From the NCBI RefSeq assembly GCF_017614955.1, contig NZ_WVUH01000026.1, positions 1 to 33,817 of the forward strand: 33,817 bases of DNA, read 5' to 3'. Below the pieces are notes generated by a model. The model saw only the letters and a program-made list of their open reading frames with translations. It had not been told where the DNA came from and ran no database searches. This document shows positions 15,042-22,717 of this stretch, in pieces. The translations under genes were made by a program, and so were the position numbers. Origin of the DNA: Micromonospora echinofusca (GTDB taxonomy: Bacteria; Actinomycetota; Actinomycetes; Mycobacteriales; Micromonosporaceae). Every line of letters begins with the position of its first letter. Positions within the stretch are counted from its first letter, which is position 1.

Positions 15042-15089
15042 AGGAGGGGGCCCCTGTACAAGGCAATCCGATGACAGGGGCCCCTTCCT
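15042..15089 (+). terminator. Strong terminator hairpin ending the arabinoside operon
   Basis: A 16-bp stem (15042-15057 with 15074-15089, arm core GGGGCCCCTGT / ACAGGGGCCCC, one G-T pair near the base) encloses a 16-nt loop, 48 bp after the GH43 stop. There is no T-run, as often in actinomycetes. A shorter GC hairpin (CCCGGCGCCGGG) precedes it at about 15008-15019. Confidence 0.65.
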
Positions 15090-15116
15090 GACACCTGAAT
15101 TCCGCGTTTCGCCGAC

Positions 15117-15428
15117 ATGAACATCGACTTGTCTGAAATCGTGGTCACGGACGGAGAGGAACCTGTCACACCGCCGGAGGTACCGTTGAGCGCACCGACC
15201 ACTCTGCCCGACGTGCTGCTCGGAAGAGTGCTCACGCTGGGCAAGGAGGACTGGCGCTACGGCTGCCGGCGACTCCGGCTCCGGGTCGAGCAGGTCCGTC
15301 ACGACCTGTCCCGCTACTACGACGACGAGTGGATCTGGCTGGTCGGTGAGGCGCTCGGGCCGGACGGTGCACCGCAGGGCCGGATGGGCGCCCTGGTCCG
15401 GGTCGCCGCGCTCGTCGCCGCCGACTAG
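15117..15428 (+). CDS. Small hypothetical protein
   Basis: Up to 103 residues with no domain I can name. The C-terminal two thirds (VLLGRVLTLGKEDWRYGCRR, then a helix and WIWLVGEALGPDGAPQGRMG) has the strong GC3 bias of real genes and reads like a compact α/β cytosolic protein. The N-terminal 23 codons are Asp/Glu/Thr/Pro-rich with weaker codon bias. ATG 15117 lacks a ribosome site, whereas an in-frame TTG at 15186 follows GGAGG by 5 nt and would give an 80-residue protein. Both starts are possible; I keep the longer as the outer limit. It stands alone between two transcription units. Confidence 0.6.
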   Translation: MNIDLSEIVVTDGEEPVTPPEVPLSAPTTLPDVLLGRVLTLGKEDWRYGCRRLRLRVEQVRHDLSRYYDDEWIWLVGEALGPDGAPQGRMGALVRVAALVAAD

Positions 15429-15663
15429 GAACGGATCCTCCCGCGCCGTCGACCAGGAGCGACCCGCCGGCGGTGTGGCGGCGACCGGGCCGCCGCCGAC
15501 CGGAACCATTCCGAACCGCCCAGGGGCTTGCGCTCGGCACACCTGGTGTGAAAATTTCCTTCTGGCGGCAGATGGTCAACGGCGGAATCTTGCTAATCCG
15601 CGCGATCCTGCCGGGCCCGGCCGCCGCGCCCCTGCTCCGAGCCCCAACGGAGGGACACACCGC
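15429..15663 (+). promoter_or_regulatory. Promoter/operator region of the GHL10 gene
   Basis: Within this intergenic stretch a perfect 6-1-6 inverted repeat CACACC-T-GGTGTG (15538-15550) abuts a second symmetric element GAAA-A-TTTC (15550-15558). A possible -35 TTGCGC (15528-15533) and -10 AAAATT (15551-15556), 17 bp apart, would flank the first repeat, the layout of a repressor site in the spacer. The ribosome site GGAGGG lies at 15649-15654. Binding factor unknown. Confidence 0.4.
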
Positions 15664-17313
15664 ATGAAGGCAACTCGGCTCAGAGCCGCCGGGCTGGCCG
15701 TCGCGCTGCTCGGTACGCTCGCCGCCGCCTCCCCCGCGTCCGCCACCGAAACCGAGGTGGCGGCCCCATACACGCAGAGCACCTGCCAGACCGACCCGGC
15801 GACGCCCAAGCGTCAGTTCCGGGCCATGTGGATCGCCTCGGTGGTCAACATCGACTGGCCGACCAAGGCGTCCTACACCGCGCCGGACCGGATCGCCGCC
15901 CAGAAGGCGGAGTACGACGGCTGGCTCGACCTGGCCGAACGGCTCAACCACAACGCGGTCATCGTGCAGGTCCGGCCGACCGCCGACGCGTTCTGGCCGT
16001 CGCCGCACGAGCCGTGGTCGGAGTACCTGACCGGGGTCCGGGGCCAGGACCCGGGCTGGGACCCGCTGGCCTACCTGGTCGACGAGGCGCACAAGCGGAA
16101 CCTGGAGTTCCACGCCTGGTTCAACCCGTACCGGATCTCCATGCCGGACGGCGCGGGCGCCGACATCAGCAAGCTCGCCCCCGGCCACCCGGTGCGGCAG
16201 CACCCGGACTGGGCGGTGGCCTACCCGCTGAACGCGGCCGGCTCGCGGCTCTACTACAACCCCGGCATCCCCGAGGTCCGCGAGTTCGTCCAGACCGCGA
16301 TGATGGACGCGGTCAACCGGTACGACATCGACGCGGTCCACTTCGACGACTACTTCTACCCGTACCCGGCCGCCGGTCAGGACTTCGGCGACCAGGCCAC
16401 CTTCGAGCAGTACGGCGCCGGTTTCGCCAACAAGGCCGACTGGCGGCGGCACAACATCGACCTGCTCATCGAGGAGATGAACGGGAAGATCAAGGCCGCC
16501 AAGCCGTGGGTGAAGTTCGGGGTCAGCCCGTTCGGCATCTGGCGGAACAAGTCCGCCGACCCGCTCGGCTCGGACACCAACGGCTCGCAGTCGTACGACG
16601 CCAACTTCGCCGACACCCGCAAGTGGGTCAAGGAGGAGTGGGTCGACTACATCCTGCCGCAGATCTACTGGCACATCGGGCTGGCCGTGGCCGACTACGC
16701 CAAGCTCGTACCGTGGTGGTCCGACGTGGTCGCCGGCACCGACGTGCAGCTCTACATCGGGCAGGCGGACTACAAGATCGCCGCCGCCGGGCAGCCGGCC
16801 GCCTGGTTCGACCCGAACGAGATGAGCAAGCACCTGTACTTCAACCGGGACTACCCGCAGGTCGCCGGCAACGTGCACTTCAGCGCGGTGCAGGTGCAGG
16901 CGAACCGGCTCGGGGCGACCGACATCTACGCCCGGGACCACTACTCCCGGCCGGCGCTGGTGCCGACCATGCCGCACCTGCCCGCCAAGCCGCTGCTGAT
17001 GCCGGTGGTCACCGGCGCGACCCGGTCGGCCGACGGGATCCGGCTGAACTGGCGGCAGCCGGCGGACGGGATGGGCCCGCTGGGGGCGGCCACCTCGTAC
17101 GCGATCTACCGGTTCGACGGGACCGGCCTAGCGCAGCCGTGCGGCTTCGCCGACGCCGCACACCTGGTGGACACGGTCCGGGCCACCCCGGACGGGGTCC
17201 AGTCGTGGGTGGACCGCACCGCCGAGCCGGGCGCGGAGTACACCTACTACGTGACCGCGCTGGACCGGCTCCACAACGAGAGCCCGCCGAGCCCGCCGCG
17301 CTTCGTACGCTGA
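15664..17313 (+). CDS. Secreted GHL10 (DUF187, DigH/YngK-like) glycosidase with FN3-like domain
   Basis: A 549-residue exported protein. Residues 1-27 are a Sec signal (basic MKATRLR, hydrophobic core, ASPASA cleavage region). The central TIM-barrel (about residues 50-440) has the GHL10/DUF187 hallmarks: RAMWIASVVNIDWP at strand 1, HNAVIVQVRPTADAFWPS, FHAWFNPYRIS, the acidic IDAVHFDDYFYPYP, VKFGVSPFGIWRN and DYILPQIYWHI. By family this group includes E. coli DigH, which cleaves denuded peptidoglycan strands, so cell-wall glycan is a plausible substrate; others may act on different polysaccharides. From about residue 450 a fibronectin-III-like β-sandwich (GIRLNWRQP, SYAIYRFDG, YTYYVTALDRLHNES) closes the protein. 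GGAGGG 9 nt before ATG 15664 fixes the start. It is monocistronic, ended by a perfect hairpin. Confidence 0.9.
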   Translation: MKATRLRAAGLAVALLGTLAAASPASATETEVAAPYTQSTCQTDPATPKRQFRAMWIASVVNIDWPTKASYTAPDRIAAQKAEYDGWLDLAERLNHNAVIVQVRPTADAFWPSPHEPWSEYLTGVRGQDPGWDPLAYLVDEAHKRNLEFHAWFNPYRISMPDGAGADISKLAPGHPVRQHPDWAVAYPLNAAGSRLYYNPGIPEVREFVQTAMMDAVNRYDIDAVHFDDYFYPYPAAGQDFGDQATFEQYGAGFANKADWRRHNIDLLIEEMNGKIKAAKPWVKFGVSPFGIWRNKSADPLGSDTNGSQSYDANFADTRKWVKEEWVDYILPQIYWHIGLAVADYAKLVPWWSDVVAGTDVQLYIGQADYKIAAAGQPAAWFDPNEMSKHLYFNRDYPQVAGNVHFSAVQVQANRLGATDIYARDHYSRPALVPTMPHLPAKPLLMPVVTGATRSADGIRLNWRQPADGMGPLGAATSYAIYRFDGTGLAQPCGFADAAHLVDTVRATPDGVQSWVDRTAEPGAEYTYYVTALDRLHNESPPSPPRFVR

Positions 17314-17323
17314 TCACGACCGG

Positions 17324-17366
17324 ATGCCCCGGGATGTGCCACACATCCCGGGGCATTCGTCCTTTT
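17324..17366 (+). terminator. Terminator of the GHL10 gene
   Basis: A perfect 15-bp stem (17324-17338, ATGCCCCGGGATGTG, with 17342-17356) has a 3-nt loop and is followed by TCGTCCTTTTC. It lies 10 bp beyond the stop codon. This is the cleanest terminator in the window. Confidence 0.8.
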
Positions 17367-17505
17367 CAACTCATCTCATGAAATTCACCCCGAGTAGGGG
17401 ATCAACGGGCGCCGATTGATCGAAGCTGGTCAGCATTCCGGTACCAGCCGGTAACCCGTCCCCCGGTGCCATCGTGTCGGCGCCGGACCCTTCAGGAGGT
17501 ACCCC

Positions 17506-18045
17506 GTGCCCCGCCGTCTCACCACCCTGCTGGCGGCCGGTGCGCTCGCCCTGCTGACCCTGCTCGGCACCGCATCGCCCGCCGCCGCCGTCACGTCCTC
17601 GGAGAAGCTCGCCGTCCTCTCCAGCTGGACCCAGACCAGCTCCACCAGCTACAACAACTGGAACGCCGCCCGGCTGAACAAGGCCGCCTGGTCCGCGTAC
17701 GCCTTCGACTGGTCGACCGACTACTGCTCGTCCAGCCCGGACAACCCGCTCGGCTTCAACTTCAACCTCTCCTGCTACCGGCACGACTTCGGCTACCGCA
17801 ACCACAAGGCGATGGGGGTCTTCACCAGCAGTGCCAAGGCCCGGATCGACGACGCCTTCTACGCCGACCTGAAGCGGGTCTGCGCCACCTACAACTCGCT
17901 GGTACAGCCGGCCTGCTACAGCCTGGCCTGGACCTACTACCAGGCGGTGAAGGCCTTCGGCTCGGTCGTCATCAGCCAGTCCGAGCTGGACCGGGTGGCC
18001 CGGATGAAGGCCGACGCCGAACGCCGCGCCACCGCGCAGCGGTAA
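17506..18045 (+). CDS. Secreted prokaryotic phospholipase A2
   Basis: A 179-residue exported enzyme of the bacterial/fungal (group XIV-like) phospholipase A2 family, hydrolysing the sn-2 acyl ester of phospholipids with Ca2+. The signal peptide is residues 1-28 (RR, Ala/Leu core, ending SPAAA). The mature helical domain contains WSTDYCSSSPDNPLGFNF, the Ca2+-binding-loop region, and the catalytic CYRHDFGYRN with the His93-Asp94 pair. Four Cys residues (in DYCSS, LSCYRHD, RVCATY, PACYS) are placed to form the two disulfides seen in Streptomyces violaceoruber PLA2. The GTG start at 17506 follows AGGAGGT by 5 nt. It has its own leader after the GHL10 terminator and converges with the cyclase gene; a weak hairpin (18048-18054/18071-18077) lies between. 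Confidence 0.92.
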   Translation: MPRRLTTLLAAGALALLTLLGTASPAAAVTSSEKLAVLSSWTQTSSTSYNNWNAARLNKAAWSAYAFDWSTDYCSSSPDNPLGFNFNLSCYRHDFGYRNHKAMGVFTSSAKARIDDAFYADLKRVCATYNSLVQPACYSLAWTYYQAVKAFGSVVISQSELDRVARMKADAERRATAQR

Positions 18046-18123
18046 CCCCGGCGGGCCGGCCCTACCGGAGCCGCCGGCCGCGCTACCGGTGACCCCGTCG
18101 GCCGGGCAGCGGCGCGCGACGGA

Positions 18124-20976
18124 TCAGGGACGCTCCCAGCGGTCGGCGGTCTCCCACCCGGCCTCACGCAGGGCCGGGCGGGTCGCCGACCGTGGGCGCG
18201 GTGGTTCCACCTCGGCGAACCGGGCCGAGCCGGCAGCCAGATCCGGGTGCTCCACGGAGAGCGCGATCTCCGCCGCCTCCTCCAGGCTGAGCTGGGTACC
18301 GGCCGCGTACGCGGCATCGAACGCGGCGTCACCCAGCTCGGCCCGGAGCTGGGCCTGCCGGGCCAACCAGTACGCCCCGAAGGTGCCCGGCGTGGCCCGC
18401 AGCACCGAACGGGTGGCCTGGGCCGCGCCGAACAACCGGGCGGCCGTGACGGTACGGCCCTCGGCGGCACACCGCACCGCCATCGCGTTGAGGGTGTCGC
18501 AGGCCCGGCCGTGGAAACCGTGGCTCATCCGGGAGCGCAGCGCCACCACCAGATGGTCGTGCGCGGCGACCAGATCGTCCCGGGCCAGCGCCACCATGCC
18601 CAGCAGCATGTCCACCGAGCGCCGGGCACGGTCCACCGGGCGGCCCGCCTCCACCGGTCGGGCGGCACCGAGCAGCTCCGCCGCCTCGTCCAACGCGCCC
18701 CGCTGCCAGAGCAGCTCGGCCAGGCTGTACACGGCGAGCAGGGCGTCCCCGGAGACCTCCTCCCGACGGGCCCACTCGATGACCTCCCGGCACACCCGCT
18801 CGGCCTCCGCGAGCTGGCCCATGTCGACCAACGGCCCGGCCCGTCCGGCGAGTACCCGGGCCAGCAGGCCGGCGTCCCCGGCCTGCCGCGCCGCCGCCTC
18901 GGCCCGCTGGGAGAAGCGCAGCTCCTCGGCGAACTCACCGTCGGCACCGGCGTGCAGCGAGTGCATGTGGTACGCCGCCGCCAGCTCCGCCTCGGCGATC
19001 CGTTCCCCGGTCTCGGCGATCCGGCTGTAGAGCCGGAACAGCCAGAGCCGACCCTCCCGGGCCAGCCCCCGCTCCCGCCACCAGTGGTCCAGGCCACTGG
19101 CCAACCGCAGGCCGGAGCGGGCACTGCCCCCGGTGGCCGACCAGCGCAGTGCGGCCCGCAGCTCGGCGGCGAGCGGGTCGAGCGCGTACAGCGAGAGGTT
19201 CACCGGGCTCCCGCCCGGCCCGAGGTACGCCTGCTCCAGCGCGTGCAGCGACCAGGCCACGTGCCGGTCCCGGGCCGCCTGCTCCTCCCCGGCGTCGACC
19301 AGCCGCCGGGCCGCGTACGCCCGGATCGGGTCCAGCATCCGGTAGGTGGTCCCGGTCGCGCCCGGCTCGGCCACGATCATCGACTTGTCCACCAGGACCG
19401 CGAGCGGACCGAGCGGATCCTCGTCGAGCAACCACTCCACGGTGGGCAGTTCCACCGGCCCGGCGAAGACCGCCAGCCAGCGCAGCAGCCGCGCCGCCCG
19501 GGGACCGAGGGTGCGGTAGGACCAGGTCACCGTGGCCTGCATGGTGACGTGCCGTTGGGTGGCCGTCCGGTGGGCGGCCCGGCTGGCCGGCGGGGTCACC
19601 TCGCCCCGGGCGGCGGCGGCCAGGTCGACGGTGTCCTCCTGGCTCGCCGACCAGCGGCCACCGACCGACGCCGGCTGGTCCGCCTCGGTCCGGCCGGCGT
19701 CCAGGACGCCGAGCACGTCGTCCAGCCGCTCGGCGAGCTGCCCTGCGGAGAGCACCCGCAACCGGGCGGCGGCCAGCTCGATCGCCAGCGGCAACCCGTC
19801 CAGCCGCTCGGCCACCCGGCGCAGGGCGACCGCCTCGGCCGGGCCCGGCCGTCGGCCGCCCCGCGCGGCGGTCGTCCGGTCGAGCAGCAGCGCGACCGCG
19901 TCACTCTCGCCACCGCCCGGCGCCGGCTCCACCGACAGCGGAGGGATCCGCCACACCACCTCACCGGGCAGGCCGAACGACTCCCGGCTGGTGGCCAGCA
20001 CCCGCACCCCGCTGCCGCCGGTCAGCAGCCGGGCGATCAGCTGGGCCGAGGCGGCCGGCTGGGCGTCACAGGTGTCCAGCACGACCAGCATCCGGCGGGC
20101 GGCAGCGTACTCGACCAGGGTGTCCACCATGGGCCGGCCCGGCTCCGGGCGGAGCCCGAGAACCGCGGCGACCGCGAAGGCGACCAACCCCGGATCGGTC
20201 ACCGTGGCGATGTCGACGAACCAGATCCCGTCCGGGTACGACTCGACCAGACCGGCCGCCAGCTCCACCGCGAGCCGGGTCTTACCGGCCCCACCGGCCC
20301 CCAGCACGGTCACCAGCCGGTGCTGCGCGACCAGGTTGCGCAACTCGGTCCGCTCGGCCTGCCGACCGACGAAGGAGGTCACCTGGCTGGGCAGGTTGTG
20401 CGGGCTGGACTCGGCGGTACGCGGCCGGGGGAACTGCCGTTCCAGGCCGGGGGCGACCAGCTGGAAGAGGCGTTCCCGGTCGTCGAAGCCACGCAACCGG
20501 TGCAGGCCGAGATCGAGCAGCGACGCGCCCACCGGCAGCGGGGCGGCGTGCCGGGCGGTCGCCGCCGAGCAGAGCACCTGACCGCCGTGGGCGGCGGCGG
20601 CGATCCGGGCGGCCCGGTGCACCTCGGCGCTGGCGTACTCGCCGGCCACCGGTTCGGCGTAGCCGGTGTGCAGGCCCATCCGGACCCGCGGGACGGCCTC
20701 CGGCCCCGGCCAGTCGTGCCCGGCCAGGGCCCGCTGGGCGGCCAGCGAGGCGTCGAGCGCGGCGGCGGCGTCGGCGAAGGCGACGAAGAAGGAGTCCCCC
20801 TCGGTCAGCAGCTCGGCACCGGCGCTGGCGGTCAGCGAGCGCCGCAGCAGCCGCCGGTGCTCGCTGAGCAGCGGACGGTACCCGGCGCCCAGCATCCTGG
20901 CCAGTCGGGTCGAGCCTTCGATGTCGGTGAACATGAAGGTCACCAGCCCGCTGGGGAGGTCGGTCCGTGGCGACAT
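18124..20976 (-). CDS. Class III nucleotidyl-cyclase-domain / NTPase / TPR-like regulator
   Basis: A 950-residue cytosolic multidomain protein. Residues about 10-175 are a class III adenylate/guanylate cyclase domain: metal-binding Asp18 in FMFTDIEGST and Asp61 in TEGDSFFVAF, and VHRAARIAAAAHGGQV, where transition-state Arg124 is kept but the usual Asn is His120. Residues about 195-480 form an NB-ARC/STAND-type ATPase: FVGRQAE, Walker A VLGAGGAGKTRLA (about 224-236), Walker B RMLVVLDTCD, and the R-V-L-A-T-S-R sensor motif. The remaining Ala/Leu/Arg-rich part is helical, TPR-like (CREVIEWARREE, LAELLWQRGALDEAAEL). No C-terminal LuxR HTH is seen. ATG 20976 has GGAGG 8 nt upstream; an in-frame ATG at 21009 is the alternative. 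Such proteins are thought to couple ligand-driven ATPase assembly to signalling. Cyclase activity here is uncertain. Confidence 0.88.
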   Translation of the reverse strand: MSPRTDLPSGLVTFMFTDIEGSTRLARMLGAGYRPLLSEHRRLLRRSLTASAGAELLTEGDSFFVAFADAAAALDASLAAQRALAGHDWPGPEAVPRVRMGLHTGYAEPVAGEYASAEVHRAARIAAAAHGGQVLCSAATARHAAPLPVGASLLDLGLHRLRGFDDRERLFQLVAPGLERQFPRPRTAESSPHNLPSQVTSFVGRQAERTELRNLVAQHRLVTVLGAGGAGKTRLAVELAAGLVESYPDGIWFVDIATVTDPGLVAFAVAAVLGLRPEPGRPMVDTLVEYAAARRMLVVLDTCDAQPAASAQLIARLLTGGSGVRVLATSRESFGLPGEVVWRIPPLSVEPAPGGGESDAVALLLDRTTAARGGRRPGPAEAVALRRVAERLDGLPLAIELAAARLRVLSAGQLAERLDDVLGVLDAGRTEADQPASVGGRWSASQEDTVDLAAAARGEVTPPASRAAHRTATQRHVTMQATVTWSYRTLGPRAARLLRWLAVFAGPVELPTVEWLLDEDPLGPLAVLVDKSMIVAEPGATGTTYRMLDPIRAYAARRLVDAGEEQAARDRHVAWSLHALEQAYLGPGGSPVNLSLYALDPLAAELRAALRWSATGGSARSGLRLASGLDHWWRERGLAREGRLWLFRLYSRIAETGERIAEAELAAAYHMHSLHAGADGEFAEELRFSQRAEAAARQAGDAGLLARVLAGRAGPLVDMGQLAEAERVCREVIEWARREEVSGDALLAVYSLAELLWQRGALDEAAELLGAARPVEAGRPVDRARRSVDMLLGMVALARDDLVAAHDHLVVALRSRMSHGFHGRACDTLNAMAVRCAAEGRTVTAARLFGAAQATRSVLRATPGTFGAYWLARQAQLRAELGDAAFDAAYAAGTQLSLEEAAEIALSVEHPDLAAGSARFAEVEPPRPRSATRPALREAGWETADRWERP

Positions 20977-21024
20977 GCGTGGAACCTCCGCCCCTCGAGT
21001 CGGCTTCATGCTGCCCTATGGTCA

Positions 21025-21050
21025 GACCGTTACGCATCGTGAGAACGGTC
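21025..21050 (-). promoter_or_regulatory. Inverted repeat upstream of the cyclase/NTPase gene
   Basis: GACCGTT (21025-21031) and AACGGTC (21044-21050) form a perfect 7-bp inverted repeat with 12-nt spacing, 49 bp upstream of the ATG at 20976. The half-site spacing suits a dimeric regulator. No clear -35/-10 can be assigned. Confidence 0.35.
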
Positions 21051-21145
21051 GGGGCCGATCCGCCCCAACGTGCCGACTAGCCACGCCTGGTAGCCGATTC
21101 CGCGACGCCGGGTAGCTGGTCCACATCGACCGCCGGTGGCGGGCC

Positions 21146-21367
21146 TCAGCAGCCGCAGCCACCACCACAGCAACCACCGCCGGCCGGGGGACCGCCGACC
21201 GGCCCGGAACCGACGCCACCGCGCCCGGTCACCGCCACTGTGGAGAGCAGCTTGACCGTGTCGTCGTGGCCCTGTGGGCAGGAGGCGGGCTCGGCGGCCT
21301 GGGCCATCGGCCGGTTGACCTCGAAGGTGTCGCCGCACGCGCGGCAGCGGAACTCGTACCGGGGCAT
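21146..21367 (-). CDS. FmdB-type zinc-ribbon protein with Cys-rich tail
   Basis: A 73-residue protein of the FmdB/putative regulatory zinc-ribbon family. The N-terminus MPRYEFRCRACGDTFEV gives the first CxxC knuckle (Cys8, Cys11). The second knuckle, normally CPxCG, reads SCPQGHDD here (Cys30, His34), so the fourth ligand may be His. After VKLLSTVAVTGRGG comes a flexible Gly/Pro linker ending in GGGCCGGGCGC, a second cluster of four Cys that could bind metal. Function in the family is unproven. ATG 21367 starts the conserved MPxYEF; an in-frame ATG two codons upstream (21373) is also possible. It is divergent from the lytic transglycosylase gene. Confidence 0.85.
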   Translation of the reverse strand: MPRYEFRCRACGDTFEVNRPMAQAAEPASCPQGHDDTVKLLSTVAVTGRGGVGSGPVGGPPAGGGCCGGGCGC

Positions 21368-21389
21368 GTGCATCAGCCTACGACCGGTC

Positions 21390-21424
21390 CTGACGTGACG
21401 GCGGGGATGGGTGATACTCGACAG
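21390..21424 (+). promoter_or_regulatory. Promoter giving a likely leaderless transglycosylase mRNA
   Basis: CTGACG (21390-21395) and GATACT (21413-21418) are separated by exactly 17 bp. The predicted transcription start, about 7 nt after the -10, falls on the GTG at 21425. No ribosome-binding site precedes that GTG. Confidence 0.5.
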
Positions 21425-22648
21425 GTGTTGGACGGCGAGGAGAAGAAGACGCACCGACCCCTGCGTTCCGCCGTCCCCCCGGCGGACGGCCCATCGGCCG
21501 GCCCTGCGGCGGCAGCCGCCGGCCCCGAGGTCACCGGCGCCGCGGCGGCGCCGGGTGATGGTACGACCGGCCCCGGGGTCACCCCGGAGGCCAACGTGCA
21601 GGGCGGCGCCACCGACCCGAAGGACGGCAGCACGGCGGACCCGAAAGGCGACGGCGACGACCCGGCGACCGGCACGGACGCCCCGGGCGCCGGGGACAGC
21701 GGCGACGCCACCGCCCCGGCGACGGGTCGCCGGCGCCGTATCCCGTTCGCGCACGCGGTCCGGCTGCCACCGCCCCGGCAGACCGCCCGCGCGGCGGTCA
21801 CCGCCACCCGGGCCTGGTCCCGCCGCCCCAGCGGCCGGCTGGTGCTGCCCGGCCTGTTCCTGCTGGTACTCGTCACGGTGACCGCCCTGGTCGGAGCCCT
21901 GCTGGTCCCGGCCACCGTGCGGACCCCCCGGCCGGCCGCGCAGGCCGACCCGACCGGCCCGGCGACCGGCTGGCCCGACAGCGGGCCGTCCGCCCTCACC
22001 CCGGGCGTACCGACCGGACCGGTCGGTGGCATGACCCCGCCACCCGGGCAGTTCCCGGGCGGCCCGGTCGCCGGCCGACCGGCCGACGCGTTGGCCGGGT
22101 GGGCCCAGCAGACCGCGCAGAAGCTCGGCATCCCGGTGGTCGCCGTACAGGCCTACGGGTACGCCGAACTGGTCCTGCGCAACACCACACCGAGCTGCGG
22201 GCTGACCTGGACCACGCTCGCCGCGATCGGGTACGTGGAGTCCCGGCACGGCGCGGCGAACGGCGCGGTGCTCGGAGCGGACGGGCAGGCCCTCCCGAAG
22301 ATCATCGGCGACCCGCTGGACGGGCAGGGTGGCCGGATGCGGATCGCCGACACCGACCGGGGAGTGATGGACGGCGACCTCGTCTACGACCGGGCGGTCG
22401 GTCCGATGCAGTTCATCCCGACGACCTGGCAGGAGATCGGCGCCGACGCCGACAACGACGGGCAGAAGAACCCGCACGACCTCGACGACGCGGCGCTCGC
22501 CGCCGGCAACTACCTCTGCAAGGGCGGGCGGAACCTGACCATCCCCGGGGACTGGTGGAACGCCATCCTCTCGTACAACGATGTACGCCGGTACGCGCAG
22601 GACGTCTTCGACACCGCCAACCGGTACGGCGTCGCGAGCCGGACCTGA
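21425..22648 (+). CDS. Membrane-anchored lytic murein transglycosylase
   Basis: About 407 residues. A long acidic and Pro/Ala/Gly-rich cytoplasmic N-terminus (about 1-130) leads to one membrane anchor (LVLPGLFLLVLVTVTALVGA, about residues 139-165), a Pro-rich periplasm-side linker and a C-terminal SLT/MltB-like domain. The catalytic Glu272 lies in AIGYVESRHGA, followed by DRAVGPMQFIPTTWQEIGADADNDG and DDAALAAGNYLCKGG, the standard order for this family (as in actinobacterial MltB-like proteins). It cleaves the MurNAc-GlcNAc bond of peptidoglycan with 1,6-anhydro product formation, outside the membrane. The start is chosen as GTG 21425 because a -35/-10 pair puts transcription there; ATG 21407 or GTG 21395 would add 6 or 10 residues. 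Confidence 0.88.
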   Translation: MLDGEEKKTHRPLRSAVPPADGPSAGPAAAAAGPEVTGAAAAPGDGTTGPGVTPEANVQGGATDPKDGSTADPKGDGDDPATGTDAPGAGDSGDATAPATGRRRRIPFAHAVRLPPPRQTARAAVTATRAWSRRPSGRLVLPGLFLLVLVTVTALVGALLVPATVRTPRPAAQADPTGPATGWPDSGPSALTPGVPTGPVGGMTPPPGQFPGGPVAGRPADALAGWAQQTAQKLGIPVVAVQAYGYAELVLRNTTPSCGLTWTTLAAIGYVESRHGAANGAVLGADGQALPKIIGDPLDGQGGRMRIADTDRGVMDGDLVYDRAVGPMQFIPTTWQEIGADADNDGQKNPHDLDDAALAAGNYLCKGGRNLTIPGDWWNAILSYNDVRRYAQDVFDTANRYGVASRT

Positions 22649-22717
22649 CGTGATCAACTACGCACATTGGAGAACTGGACACTTTTCACCAGCTACGGAT
22701 AGCGGCAAGCTAGACCC

